DNA from: Planctomycetota bacterium
Lineage (GTDB): Bacteria > Planctomycetota > JAMOSO01
Direction of reading: 5' to 3'
NCBI GenBank assembly: GCA_027063065.1
Contig: JAMOSO010000007.1
Location: 1 to 64,000 of the forward strand
DNA: 64,000 nt
The position numbers were made by a program, and so were the translations under genes. How positions within the stretch are numbered: the first letter of the stretch is position 1; each line of letters starts with the position of its first letter. The notes under the pieces are model-generated. The model worked only from the letters and a program-made list of their open reading frames with translations, was not told where the DNA came from and ran no database searches. Of this stretch, positions 45,840 to 55,332 are shown one piece after another.

Positions 45840-47612
45840 ATGTTACCTAAAAAAGATTTTGTTTTTCTGGATAACGCATTAAAAAGTGAATCTGGTTTTG
45901 GTTTTGGAAAGCATCAATTGCTTTTTACTAACCCACATAAGCAGTTGGTGTTAAAATCATTTAAACAGGTCAATTCATTTTTTGATGATATAGAAAGGTT
46001 ATCTAAAAATTTTTGGTTAGCTGGATATTTTACTTATGAGCTAGGTCATTATTTTAATACAGGTATAGCCAAAGCAATAAATACTCCACTGGCTTGGCTT
46101 GGTGTATTTGATGAACCAAAAGAACCAAATCAAAATTTTTTATCGATGACGCAATCATTTGATATGTCCCAAGGGGCTTTATCACAAACCAAGCAAGAAT
46201 ATTTTAAAGCTATTGATTTAATTAAATTAGCCATTGAATCAGGTGTTACTTATCAGGTTAATTATTGTTTAGCATATTTGTTTAAACTCTGCGGAGATCC
46301 GTGGGGGCTTTATAAATTTATGCGTTCTCAACAACCAGTGTCCCATGGGGCTGTATTACAATGTGCAAATATGTGGGCTATTTCAGCTAGCCCAGAATTG
46401 TTTTTTAATTGTAAGTCAAATAAATTACGATCCAAGCCTATGAAGGGTACAGCTTGTCGAGGGCGTAATAATTATGAAGATAACCAACAATCTAAATGGT
46501 TGCAAAATGATATAAAATCACGGGCAGAAAATGCAATGATTGTAGATTTATTACGCAACGATATTGGGGCGTTATCTGAGTTGGGCTCAGTTAAAGTGAA
46601 AAATTTATTTGATATAGAAAAATACCCAAGCTTATTGCAAATGGTATCTAGCGTTGAAGGTAAATTAAAAAACAATACATCTTGGCAAACAATGTTTACA
46701 AAGTTATTTCCCTGCGGTTCTATTACTGGTGCGCCAAAAATATCTACGATGCATTTAATTGATCAATTAGAGACTCGGCCTAGAGGTGTTTATACAGGTG
46801 CAATAGGTTATATACATAAAAATTTAGCAGAATTTTCTGTGCCGATCAGAACGGTTCAGTTACAAGAAAATCCCTTGGGTGATTTTAATGCAAGCTTAGG
46901 CTTAGGTAGTGGAATTATTATGGATTCTGATGCACAATCAGAGTTTGATGAATGTTTACTAAAAGCAAAATTTTTGCAATATAGATACCCAGATTTCCAA
47001 TTGTTAGAAACTATGTTATGTAAAAATGGTACTATAGAGTTATTGGATTATCATTTAAATCGAGTGCGAGAGTCGGCTATTTATTTTGGATGGGATTTAA
47101 ATCATCAGTTAATTAAGCAACAAATATTGTCTTTAATCGTAAGCTTAAAGGGATATTATCGTATCAGAATGTTAATTTTTAAAGATGGTCGATGTAAAAT
47201 TGAAAAATTTTCTTTTAAAACAGATAAATCTAATCAATTACTTAATGTAACAATTAGTAATCAGCGTATAGATTTGAAAGATTGTTTTCATTTGCATAAA
47301 ACTACTAATAGAAGTTTTTACGATAAGCAATTTTCTATGGCACAAAAACGGGGCTTTGCAGATATTGTATTTTGTAATAAAGATGGTTTGCTTACACAAG
47401 GTGCTATTAGCAATATTTGGATTAAGCGTAAAGGTGTACTATTGACCCCGCCTGTTTATGTGGGTGCGTTGCCAGGTGTTTATCGCCAATATTTATTGGA
47501 TAGGGGGGCAAAAGAATCAAAATTATATTTAGATGATTTAAAAAATGCAGATGAAATATATTTATCTAATGCCCTGCGTGGTTTGCGCAGGGTTACATTA
47601 AATATTAATTAA
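45840..47612 (+). CDS. PabB-PabC fusion (aminodeoxychorismate synthase I and lyase)
   Basis: A 590-residue fusion for 4-aminobenzoate synthesis on the folate route. Residues 1 to about 375 are chorismate-using PabB: SASPELFFNCKSNKLRSKPM near 181-200, MKGTACRGRNN, IVDLLRNDIGALSELGSVKV and GSITGAPKISTMHLID with the conserved GAPK. Residues about 385-590 are a PLP fold-type IV lyase (ETMLCKNGTIELLDYHLNRV, LHKTTNRSFYDKQF with the PLP Lys, LTQGAISNIWIKRKG). The amidotransferase partner PabA is not in the window. It follows cobT by 1 bp and ends 8 bp inside the convergent methyltransferase gene. Confidence 0.92.
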   Translation: MLPKKDFVFLDNALKSESGFGFGKHQLLFTNPHKQLVLKSFKQVNSFFDDIERLSKNFWLAGYFTYELGHYFNTGIAKAINTPLAWLGVFDEPKEPNQNFLSMTQSFDMSQGALSQTKQEYFKAIDLIKLAIESGVTYQVNYCLAYLFKLCGDPWGLYKFMRSQQPVSHGAVLQCANMWAISASPELFFNCKSNKLRSKPMKGTACRGRNNYEDNQQSKWLQNDIKSRAENAMIVDLLRNDIGALSELGSVKVKNLFDIEKYPSLLQMVSSVEGKLKNNTSWQTMFTKLFPCGSITGAPKISTMHLIDQLETRPRGVYTGAIGYIHKNLAEFSVPIRTVQLQENPLGDFNASLGLGSGIIMDSDAQSEFDECLLKAKFLQYRYPDFQLLETMLCKNGTIELLDYHLNRVRESAIYFGWDLNHQLIKQQILSLIVSLKGYYRIRMLIFKDGRCKIEKFSFKTDKSNQLLNVTISNQRIDLKDCFHLHKTTNRSFYDKQFSMAQKRGFADIVFCNKDGLLTQGAISNIWIKRKGVLLTPPVYVGALPGVYRQYLLDRGAKESKLYLDDLKNADEIYLSNALRGLRRVTLNIN

Positions 47613-48615
47613 TTTTTTTTGCTTCAATTAGCCAGTGAGGCAATGGGGCTGGCAATTTTGTGGTGCAAGCATTTTTAAAATTGGCATTACTTAACCATTG
47701 TTTTATTTCTGTATCGCTAAAAACCCACCCATTGTCAGTAGTGAGAGCCATATTGATAGCAAACAAAGCCGAAAACGTAGGTTGTGTATGGGTTTTATCT
47801 GTCATCATATCTAAAATATAAATTTTACCACCCGGTTTTAAAGCTGTATAAGCTTTTGATAATAACTTTTTTATGTCCTCGGGACTTTCTTGGTGTAGCA
47901 TACCAAAAAAATTAATGGCATCCATATTTTGTGGAAATTCTATTTCATGATAACTACCTGCTAAAGTGCTAACTTGTTGATCCATATTATGATCGGTAAT
48001 GATTTCTTGCGCCACTTTTACGACTTCTGGTAAATCTAGTACGATTGATTTTAATCGTGGGTAGGCTTTGGCAATTAAAATGGAGTATGTGCCGGGGCCA
48101 CCACCAATATCAAGTAGTCGTGAACAATTGTTATAATCTAAGTGTGGTATTAGACCTTTGCCAATTGCCATAGCTCTACCGTGCATTGAATAAACAAAAG
48201 TTCTAGTTCTGTTTAAATCACTGCCTAGGTGTATTTCTGGTTTTTCTACTGGCTTACCAGATTTAATTAATTGTGGCAATTTACCCCATGCATTATATAC
48301 ATCACGGTTATAGCGAATGGCTTTAGATAAATCTGCGGGTGAATTTTCACTTAAAAATATGGAGCTTATTTCTGTATTATTATAGGTATCATTATTTTTT
48401 TGTAATAATTGTAGGGCGACACAACCATCTAACAATAATCTTGCACCACGTGTATCTATTTTTAAATCTTTGCTGATGTGTTGAATATCTTGATTTGGAT
48501 TGTTTTGTAGATATGTAAAAACACCTAAATCACTGGCAGTGAATAAAATACAAGAGTCATAAAAAGCAGAAGCCATATCAGTAATATATTTTGGATTTAT
48601 TTTATTAGATTGCAT
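47605..48615 (-). CDS. O-methyltransferase (acetylserotonin-type), ebo cluster
   Basis: A 336-residue SAM methyltransferase of the plant-type family 2/ASMT group. It has an N-terminal winged-helix dimerisation domain (about 1-95, SDLGVFTYLQNNPN) and a C-terminal Rossmann domain with motif I LLDIGGGPGTYSILIAKAYP near 166-185, GSYHEIEFP, and catalytic-type INFFGMLHQESPEDIKKLL near 230-248. These enzymes methylate hydroxyl groups of small aromatic or polyketide-like metabolites. It overlaps EboE by 11 bp, so it probably decorates the cluster's product. Confidence 0.86.
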   Translation of the reverse strand: MQSNKINPKYITDMASAFYDSCILFTASDLGVFTYLQNNPNQDIQHISKDLKIDTRGARLLLDGCVALQLLQKNNDTYNNTEISSIFLSENSPADLSKAIRYNRDVYNAWGKLPQLIKSGKPVEKPEIHLGSDLNRTRTFVYSMHGRAMAIGKGLIPHLDYNNCSRLLDIGGGPGTYSILIAKAYPRLKSIVLDLPEVVKVAQEIITDHNMDQQVSTLAGSYHEIEFPQNMDAINFFGMLHQESPEDIKKLLSKAYTALKPGGKIYILDMMTDKTHTQPTFSALFAINMALTTDNGWVFSDTEIKQWLSNANFKNACTTKLPAPLPHWLIEAKKIN

Positions 48616-49726
48616 TTATTTTCTCCATGGCGAAATAGTATTCGTTAATAATTGATTTGGTTAAACCAATATTTTGTAAATTTGTTGGCAGTACATTAAA
48701 AGTGTAGGTTTCGATTTCAAAATGTTTTACACCAATTTTTAAAGCCGTTTTAAAAAAATCTAAATCAATTTGATTATTGGTAGTTTTTATATTGTCATAA
48801 CCATTAAAATAAATCGGCAAATGAAAATGTATTCTCATCTCTTGCCATAAATCAGTATTTTGTTGCATAATGTCTGGTGATAAATCGCTAAAACTTAAAA
48901 TATTTTTATTTGTTTTTATTTTAACTTGATGTAAATATTTATCATCGTAAAACTCGTGCAATAAATTTTGTTGAAAATTTTTATCAATACGCAAAGCGGA
49001 AGATATTTGTATTTTATTAATAGGTATATTGGCGGCGTGTAGATTAAGTAAGCTTTGGGTTAAGTTCTCATATTGAATAGCTAAATGGCAGGTATCAAAA
49101 CATAGTCCAATATATTGTTGAGTTATATTATTTAATTGTTGATAAAAATCAATAAATTCTTGGCTAGTTTCTATACAACAGTCAGGTTCTGGTTCAATGG
49201 CAATATCAATATGTTTGCCAGTTTTTAATTCTATGTGTTGTAAAAATAGAGCAATATCATTTAATTTTTTTTTGGATTGTTTAATTTTATCCCAAGAATT
49301 ATTATTGGTTTTATATGAGATGGGTATACTACTAATCGATCCATTAATATTGTCTGGTAATAGCTCAGCCATAATATTGCAAACTCGTTTAGAGTATTGC
49401 AATCTTTCTGATGAGGTCCAGTCGGGATAGTATACCTTTGTTTTTAAATTTGGAGTAAAAAAATCACCATAGGGAAAAGCATTTATTGTAAAACAATATA
49501 AATTATGTTTGATTAAAAACTCTTTAAATCTGTTTAAATTATTTGGTTTTTCTAGCTCTATAGAGGCTTTATTAGATAGGTATAAACCTAATCCAAATGG
49601 TTGATCAGGGCATATTTGATTTTTTATTTTTAGTGAATATTCTTTAATAGCTAAGGAAATTTCATCAATATTATTTGCATTATGTACGTTAAGGCAATAG
49701 GTTAAATGGCAATTTTGAATTTGCAT
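48605..49726 (-). CDS. eboE: EboE-like TIM-barrel protein
   Basis: A 373-residue protein of the EboE group, related to xylose-isomerase-like TIM barrels. Diagnostic stretches are CHLTYCLNVHNANNIDEI near 6-23, CPDQPFGLGLYLSNKASIEL near 40-59, FTINAFPYGDFF near 82-93, VYYPDWTSSERLQYSKRVC and CFDTCHLAIQYENL near 213. The family is tied to the ebo cluster, needed in a cyanobacterium for export of a scytonemin precursor; its chemistry is undefined. It lies between EboD and the methyltransferase, tightly packed on the same strand. Confidence 0.82.
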   Translation of the reverse strand: MQIQNCHLTYCLNVHNANNIDEISLAIKEYSLKIKNQICPDQPFGLGLYLSNKASIELEKPNNLNRFKEFLIKHNLYCFTINAFPYGDFFTPNLKTKVYYPDWTSSERLQYSKRVCNIMAELLPDNINGSISSIPISYKTNNNSWDKIKQSKKKLNDIALFLQHIELKTGKHIDIAIEPEPDCCIETSQEFIDFYQQLNNITQQYIGLCFDTCHLAIQYENLTQSLLNLHAANIPINKIQISSALRIDKNFQQNLLHEFYDDKYLHQVKIKTNKNILSFSDLSPDIMQQNTDLWQEMRIHFHLPIYFNGYDNIKTTNNQIDLDFFKTALKIGVKHFEIETYTFNVLPTNLQNIGLTKSIINEYYFAMEKINAI

Positions 49727-49742
49727 ATTTAATAAATGTCAG

Positions 49743-50891
49743 TTAAAAATGAGTATTGATAATATGAGCTATTAATTCAAAATCCATTTGATGTATTTCT
49801 TGTGATGAGCCAATAGATGTTGGTAATGTTATATTAAGCTTTCCACCTAGGTGGGTTCTAAATTCTTCTAGGCCTTTTAATATTTCTAATTTTTTATTTT
49901 TATCTTTCTTGTGTAAAAAACTGCTGTTTAAAACTAAACCACAGTTCTGCATGGTTTGTAAAATATGTTTACATTCAGATAAGCCAATCATATTTTTATA
50001 ATGAGCATAGCGTACATCTAAGGCAATGCCAATGGCTACAGATTGACCGTGGTTTAATGAATATTGACTTAAACTTTCTAATTTATGTGCAGCCCAATGA
50101 CCAAAATCTAAAGGTCTTGCCGAACCAAATTCAAAAGGATCGCCATTTGTAGCGATATGATTTAAATGGATTTGTGCACACTTTATGATAACTTTTTCGA
50201 TAGAGTTTTCATCGCGCGCTTTCAAAAGTGGGGCAAAAGTTTCTAATAATTTAAAAAAAGAAGAGTCTTTAATAATAGCTACTTTAAAAGCTTCTGCTAA
50301 GCCGCCACTCCAATATGATAAAGGTAAAGAATGTAAAAAATCAAAATCATTAATTACTGCAAAAGGCGGAGCAAAAGTTCCTAAAAAATTTTTATAATTA
50401 TCTAAATCAATACCGTTTTTCACTCCAACGCCAGCGTCATTTTGGGCTAATACGGTACTGGGAAGTCTAACAAGTCGTAGCCCTCTATGTACAAGGCTAG
50501 TTGCTAAGCCTACAGAGTCTAGCATACTGCCTCCGCCAATTGCTATCACAAAGCTATGTCGACACGGATTTACAGTTTTTAAAATTTTTAAAATTTGCTT
50601 AAATGATTCTGTGTTATTTTTCTGTCGTTCACCACCGACGGTAATTTGTGGTTGTATAAGTAGATTTAATTGTTTGCAATAATGTTGAAAATACTTATTT
50701 ATATTATTTATTAATTGTGGTTGGGCAATAGCTAAGCCATCATCAACAAATATAATCACTTTGCTTTTTTGTGATGTAGAAGAAAGTAATGTTTGTAATA
50801 ATAAAGGATTGTTGCAATTAAAAATATCTCGACAAAAATGCACAGGATATGAAAAATCAACTTTAAATTTTTGAATAATAGTCTGTGTCAT
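49743..50891 (-). CDS. eboD: EboD-like 3-dehydroquinate synthase homologue
   Basis: A 382-residue sugar-phosphate cyclase homologue. NAD and metal-binding features are seen in IAIGGGSMLDSVGLATSLVH near 116-135, VRLPSTVLAQNDAGVGVKNG near 140-159 and DFGHWAAHKLESLSQYSLNHGQSV with the metal His residues near 265-290. Context and a long N-terminal insertion place it with EboD rather than housekeeping AroB. Its start overlaps the EboC stop (TAATG). Substrate unknown, likely a sugar phosphate or phosphorylated ketose. Confidence 0.86.
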   Translation of the reverse strand: MTQTIIQKFKVDFSYPVHFCRDIFNCNNPLLLQTLLSSTSQKSKVIIFVDDGLAIAQPQLINNINKYFQHYCKQLNLLIQPQITVGGERQKNNTESFKQILKILKTVNPCRHSFVIAIGGGSMLDSVGLATSLVHRGLRLVRLPSTVLAQNDAGVGVKNGIDLDNYKNFLGTFAPPFAVINDFDFLHSLPLSYWSGGLAEAFKVAIIKDSSFFKLLETFAPLLKARDENSIEKVIIKCAQIHLNHIATNGDPFEFGSARPLDFGHWAAHKLESLSQYSLNHGQSVAIGIALDVRYAHYKNMIGLSECKHILQTMQNCGLVLNSSFLHKKDKNKKLEILKGLEEFRTHLGGKLNITLPTSIGSSQEIHQMDFELIAHIINTHF

Positions 50892-51775
50892 TAGCTTGTA
50901 TAAAAATGTTTACGTAAAAGTTTGTTAGTATTAAATAATATTAAAGCTACCCCCGCAAATATTAAACCTAATTTATTATATAAACCGATTAGGGCAGTTT
51001 GAAAGAATATTAAATTAGTTATTAAGACACCGACTATTTGAATGGTAATATTAGATTTGACAGTGCCTGATAATATGTAAGAGCATTTAAATGCAGTGGC
51101 GGTTGAAATCAAAGCTAATATTACAAAATAGATACTGGGTTGGTTTTGGATAGTTAAGATATAACTAAGGGTTATAAATAAAGTCCCAAAAGGCATAAAT
51201 TTTAACCAACCTATTTTTGTGTCTTGTCTTTCATTATAGGCAATCATTGTTACGCTCATAATATATAGGCTTTCGCCTATCGCCACGATTAAGACAGTAA
51301 TATGGGTAATGCTTTGCCAACCCAATATACTAGCACCCATAAACAAACTTAACCCACGACATAACCCCATAAAGATGCCAGCTAAAACGTTGTTTTTTTT
51401 GGCCCACATATTATATATTAAAATATTTAGCGTTAAAATTATGGCTATGATGCCTGTGGTTTTTGAAGTATACAACCCTAAAAAAATGCCAACACATAAT
51501 AAAAATACCGCAACGATTTTAGCATGAAATGGATTTATTTCTTGGGTAACTAAAGGGCGTTTTAACTGATTATTTGTATCTTCGTTAATATCGATAATAT
51601 CATTAATAATTAAGCCTGCACAATAAAACATTATTGAAGCTAACATAATAGGATATGCCTGTTTAAAACTTATAATTTTATTTAAACTAACAGCTGCAAT
51701 ACAAAACCCAGCAAGCGCATCACCGGGTACAGTTAAAATGTTTGGTAAGCGTATTAATTTTAACCAAGCATACAT
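50891..51775 (-). CDS. eboC: EboC-like UbiA-family prenyltransferase
   Basis: A 294-residue polytopic protein with about eight spans. The first Asp-rich motif is in YCAGLIINDIIDINEDTNNQ near 48-67, NxxxDxxxD type, followed by KRPLVTQEINPFHAK, as in UbiA enzymes that prenylate aromatic or other acceptors. The second motif is less canonical (YNERQDTKIGW near 177). ATG 51775 (MYAWLKLIRLPN) follows the SDR stop at once; the frame could extend to 51814 inside the SDR gene. It overlaps EboD. Confidence 0.85.
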   Translation of the reverse strand: MYAWLKLIRLPNILTVPGDALAGFCIAAVSLNKIISFKQAYPIMLASIMFYCAGLIINDIIDINEDTNNQLKRPLVTQEINPFHAKIVAVFLLCVGIFLGLYTSKTTGIIAIILTLNILIYNMWAKKNNVLAGIFMGLCRGLSLFMGASILGWQSITHITVLIVAIGESLYIMSVTMIAYNERQDTKIGWLKFMPFGTLFITLSYILTIQNQPSIYFVILALISTATAFKCSYILSGTVKSNITIQIVGVLITNLIFFQTALIGLYNKLGLIFAGVALILFNTNKLLRKHFYTS

Positions 51776-51776
51776 T

Positions 51777-52502
51777 CTACGCCCAAGGTGTCGAAGAATT
51801 ACGATGAATATCAATTTGGTCTATTACGCCCGATGTTCTAGTAAGTAAAAACAGTACAGTCTCAGCTATTTCTTGTGTTTTAATTAATGCGTTGCGATCT
51901 AAATCAGGTCTGGAAGCAGCAACCATTTCTGTGTCTACGCCACCAGGGCAGATGGCATGGACACGGATATTGTCGTTTTGTAGTTCCTTACCTAAAACTT
52001 TACTCATTCCCATTAAAGCATGTTTAGATGCTGTGTAAGCCGCTTGGTTTACATAACCTTTTTGTCCTACCACCGAAGCTATATTTACAATTGCTCCACC
52101 ACCGTTACTTCTTAGATGTTGTATGATTTCACGAGATAAAATAAAAGGGGCTCTAGTATTGCTAGCCATAATTAAATCCCAAGTTTCTACGCTAGTTTTT
52201 TCTAGTGGTTCAAAGATACCAAATCCAGCATTATTGATTAAAAAATCAATTTTTCCTGTTAGTTCAGATGCTTTTTTAATCAGAGATATACATTCAGACT
52301 CTTCTAATAGATTAGCGGTGATAATATGGGCTTTACCGCCAGCTTGTGATATGCTTTTTGCTACTGCATCTAATAAAGCTATTTGACGCCCAGTGATAAT
52401 TACAGTTGCTCCTTGCTTTGCAAGTGTTTGTGCAATGCTAGCACCAATACCACGAGATGCTCCAGTTACTAAAGCTACTTTACCAGTTAAGTCTAAATTC
52501 AT
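51777..52502 (-). CDS. Short-chain dehydrogenase/reductase in the ebo cluster
   Basis: A 241-residue classical SDR: TGASRGIG cofactor motif near 14-21, NNAG near 90, catalytic Ser in VNIASVVGQ, and YTASK (YxxxK) near 154. It is probably NADP(H)-dependent judging from the TGR after the second strand. It is inserted between EboB and EboC, where standard ebo clusters carry no such gene to my knowledge, so it may reduce or oxidise the cluster's product. Confidence 0.9.
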   Translation of the reverse strand: MNLDLTGKVALVTGASRGIGASIAQTLAKQGATVIITGRQIALLDAVAKSISQAGGKAHIITANLLEESECISLIKKASELTGKIDFLINNAGFGIFEPLEKTSVETWDLIMASNTRAPFILSREIIQHLRSNGGGAIVNIASVVGQKGYVNQAAYTASKHALMGMSKVLGKELQNDNIRVHAICPGGVDTEMVAASRPDLDRNALIKTQEIAETVLFLLTRTSGVIDQIDIHRNSSTPWA

Positions 52503-52513
52503 AAATCCTCTTT

Positions 52514-53344
52514 TTAACGTTGAAAACTTTTTATTTCCAATGGTTTTAAATCAAAGTTAGGTTTAAATTTTCCAGAATAAGAATAAAAATTCAAGGCATT
52601 ATTGTGAGTTAGATTGTTAATATCTTCTTGACTATGACCATCTTTTTGCATTTGTGTTACAGTATCTACCAATGCTAGGGGGTTAGAAACTCCCCAGTCA
52701 GCACTACCATTGACCATCATTTTTTGAGAGCCATATTCTTTTATAATATTAGAAACTCTTTGAGGAGTTAGTTTTGATACAGGATATACAGTAAAACCGC
52801 AAAAGTAACCTGAAGCGTACGAGGCTGCAATGGTTTCTTCGGTGTTGTGATCTATTAAGGCCATATCTGTTGGTACTTGCATTTCTTTTAATATATCAAT
52901 AGAGCGCAAAGTTCCCTTTAATTTATCTTCATGTGGCGTATGTAACATAATTGGTAAATTATGCTTTAAGGCAACTTCTATTTGGGCAATAATCGATAGT
53001 TCTTCATTTTTAGTATTATTATTAAACCCAATTTCACCGACACACAAACATCTGTCGTGATTTAGGTATTCGTCCATACCTGCAATCACCTCTTTAGCAA
53101 GCCCTACATCTTCGCTTTCTTTTGGATTCATGGCAATATTAGACCAATGATCAATTCCAAACCTAGAAGCGCGCAAGGTTTCAAATTCTAATGATAATTG
53201 AAAGTAGTCAAAAAAACTACCTGCGTAACGTCTGTTGCTACCTTGCCAAAAAGATGGTTCGACACAAACCCTAATGCCAGCTTTGTACATAGCTTGGTAA
53301 TCTTCGGTTGTGCGTGAAAGCATATGAATATGTGGTTCTATCAT
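52514..53344 (-). CDS. eboB: EboB-like TatD-family metal hydrolase
   Basis: A 276-residue metal-dependent hydrolase: HxH in IEPHIHMLS near 4-6, Glu in VGEIGFNNNT near 108, His in PIMLHTPHEDK near 141, His in LIDHNTEET near 174, and Asp in GSADWGVSNP near 223. The complete set implies an active two-metal site. EboB-type members share the RRYAGSFFDYFQLSLEFET stretch. The ATG overlaps the preceding stop (TAATG, 53342-53346), so translation is coupled to the prenyltransferase-repeat gene. Confidence 0.84.
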   Translation of the reverse strand: MIEPHIHMLSRTTEDYQAMYKAGIRVCVEPSFWQGSNRRYAGSFFDYFQLSLEFETLRASRFGIDHWSNIAMNPKESEDVGLAKEVIAGMDEYLNHDRCLCVGEIGFNNNTKNEELSIIAQIEVALKHNLPIMLHTPHEDKLKGTLRSIDILKEMQVPTDMALIDHNTEETIAASYASGYFCGFTVYPVSKLTPQRVSNIIKEYGSQKMMVNGSADWGVSNPLALVDTVTQMQKDGHSQEDINNLTHNNALNFYSYSGKFKPNFDLKPLEIKSFQR

Positions 53345-54588
53345 TATGGCTCCTGTGTTGATAGTTTAAATTCTGTTGCTAAAGCAAATTTTTGAGCTAT
53401 TACTGCGTAAGCTGTGGTTAATTCGGGGATGTTTTCCCAAAAACGACCATTTTCATTTATCCAATGTCCATCAGCTTTTTGTATGGATATTAGCTTTGTG
53501 ATTAATTCTGGTCGCCATTTATGTTTTTGTTTATCTGGTGTTTGAATTGTTTCTATTTTCATTGCATCTAGCGCTTTTGATGCGGTCATATAGTAATAGT
53601 ATAATGCCGAGTTGCCTGCTTTTGGGTTCTTTTTAAATTTTGGATCTTCAAGCTTTGGATTGCGTTCCCAGGTATAGTGCTTTTGAATCCAATCAAATGC
53701 TTTTTGTACTTTTTCTGTCATTTCTGGAGTATGTAAATTTGCATAGACTAAAGATTTTACTCCGGCGTAAGTCATAGAACCATAACTGCGACTGCGTTCG
53801 GCTTTGTAAGTGCCAGTTTCGTATCTAAATCCGCCGTCATTTGTGGCGTAATCCATTTTATTATATTTTGTATTTTGACAACGATTTAAAAAAATTAATG
53901 CCTTTTGCCAGTGTAGTCCTAGTTCTTTTTCTTCTTTTTGCATTTCTTTTTTGGAAGGCAAAATAGTTTTAAATGATTGCATATATAATTCTGCTTCATG
54001 TATTGCATCTAAAGCCATTTGTGTATTTGATAAATCTGGACGTGTATCTCCACCGTAGCCAATACCACCATAAAATTTATGATTTTTATTAAAGCCTTCG
54101 CCCTCGTCTAATTGAAATTTAACTAAAAAATCATGAGCATTTTTGACAATATCTTTATATTTTGGATCACGAGTTTGTGCAAATGCCATTAAACATACAG
54201 CTGTTATATAATTGCGGTATTCTTTTTTGTAAATACCACCATTTTTTTGTACAAAGCCCTTTAGAAAATTAAATCCGGCTTCTACAGATTGATTGGTTTT
54301 GTTGTCATTGATATAAAAGTTAGATTGAGGATCTAACACTATCGAGTATAACACCATGGCAGTTATAGGAGCAGAATCGCACCAAGAACCATTTTTTTGT
54401 TGTTGTAACATTAAAAAAGTATGAGCTTGAGCTAAGCTATGTTTGCTTTCTTTGAGTAGTGATAGAGGCAAGTGATCATCGGCTTTTATAGGGGCGCAGA
54501 CTATTATCAGACATAGTAAATACAATGGTAGTATGCGATTGACAAATATGTCTGTTGTATGTGTTTTTAAGTCTTTTGTGAAAAGCAT
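53344..54588 (-). CDS. Prenyltransferase/squalene-oxidase repeat protein (secreted)
   Basis: A 414-residue protein with an N-terminal span or signal (ILPLYLLCLIIVCAPIKA). The rest is an alpha/alpha toroid with QW-like repeats: FLMLQQQKNGSWCDSAPITA near 58-77 and LISIQKADGHWINENGRFWE near 370-389. The fold is shared by terpene cyclases, but the catalytic Asp motifs of squalene-hopene cyclase are not apparent, so enzyme activity is doubtful. It is coupled to EboB by a 1-bp stop/start overlap. Proteins of this type abound in PVC bacteria. Confidence 0.75.
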   Translation of the reverse strand: MLFTKDLKTHTTDIFVNRILPLYLLCLIIVCAPIKADDHLPLSLLKESKHSLAQAHTFLMLQQQKNGSWCDSAPITAMVLYSIVLDPQSNFYINDNKTNQSVEAGFNFLKGFVQKNGGIYKKEYRNYITAVCLMAFAQTRDPKYKDIVKNAHDFLVKFQLDEGEGFNKNHKFYGGIGYGGDTRPDLSNTQMALDAIHEAELYMQSFKTILPSKKEMQKEEKELGLHWQKALIFLNRCQNTKYNKMDYATNDGGFRYETGTYKAERSRSYGSMTYAGVKSLVYANLHTPEMTEKVQKAFDWIQKHYTWERNPKLEDPKFKKNPKAGNSALYYYYMTASKALDAMKIETIQTPDKQKHKWRPELITKLISIQKADGHWINENGRFWENIPELTTAYAVIAQKFALATEFKLSTQEP

Positions 54589-54590
54589 TT

Positions 54591-55274
54591 TTACTCCTTG
54601 GATTTTTTTATAATAATCAAAATTTTTTGATCGATGGATATATCAATGTCACTAGGGTGAGTCATAATAAACCCTGCATTTTCATTTTGATATGGATTCT
54701 GACCAGTGTTAAATAAATTTAATGGCGCACTTGAATCTGGCCAAATACCAATATAACAAAAATCAATATCAGCCATATATTTATTGTTTGTGCTAAAACA
54801 TCCCCCTGTATAAACCCAAGTTAAATTTTTATTTTGGTAATCTTTAATTTCTCTATTTCGCAGAAAAAGGGCGGGGGAGAGCTGTGTATCATATAAATAT
54901 AAATTAATATTAAATATAGAGTTAGGGTATTTGTGTTTTAGTTGTTGCAGACCATTTGTCATTTTTTGATATTTCATTAATTCTGCAAAAGGTACAGGCT
55001 CGGAGCCTATAAGTAATAATGCAAAGTTTAATTCTGAACCTTTAGTTTTTGAGTCTACTTTAAAGGCAGATTCGTAAGTTTTGCCCTCTTCGCCAACTAG
55101 GAAGTATTCTAATATGTCGTGTTTAACAGCAAATGATGCTTTAATTTGTATTTCGGACGTTTGTTTATTAATTGAAATGTTATTGATTTTAATAGTTTCG
55201 TGTTTCAGAGAGGGTTTGGCTAAAATTTGATTTGTAAATACGGTAAAAAATATAATTAAGATGAGGTATTTCAT
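54591..55274 (-). CDS. YdjY-like secreted protein
   Basis: About 227 residues with a signal peptide (MKYLILIIFFTVFTNQILA). The mature protein begins LKHETIKINNISINKQTSEI and contains ILEYFLVGEEGKTYESAF near 64-81, which resembles the YdjY domain found in planctomycetal secreted proteins. I chose ATG 55274 because ATG 55298 lies inside a strong hairpin. It precedes the repeat-protein gene by 2 bp. Confidence 0.55.
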   Translation of the reverse strand: MKYLILIIFFTVFTNQILAKPSLKHETIKINNISINKQTSEIQIKASFAVKHDILEYFLVGEEGKTYESAFKVDSKTKGSELNFALLLIGSEPVPFAELMKYQKMTNGLQQLKHKYPNSIFNINLYLYDTQLSPALFLRNREIKDYQNKNLTWVYTGGCFSTNNKYMADIDFCYIGIWPDSSAPLNLFNTGQNPYQNENAGFIMTHPSDIDISIDQKILIIIKKSKE

Positions 55275-55289
55275 TATTTTTAAAGGTAA

Positions 55290-55324
55290 GATGCCCATAT
55301 TAAATTTTATTTGATATGGGCATC
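55290..55324 (-). terminator. Hairpin between the two repeat-protein operon parts
   Basis: GATGCCCATAT (55290-55300) and ATATGGGCATC (55314-55324) form a perfect 11-bp stem with a 13-nt loop, just after the 55333 stop on the minus strand. The T run is weak, so it may attenuate rather than end transcription into the ebo cluster. Confidence 0.5.
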
Positions 55325-55332
55325 TTATATAA

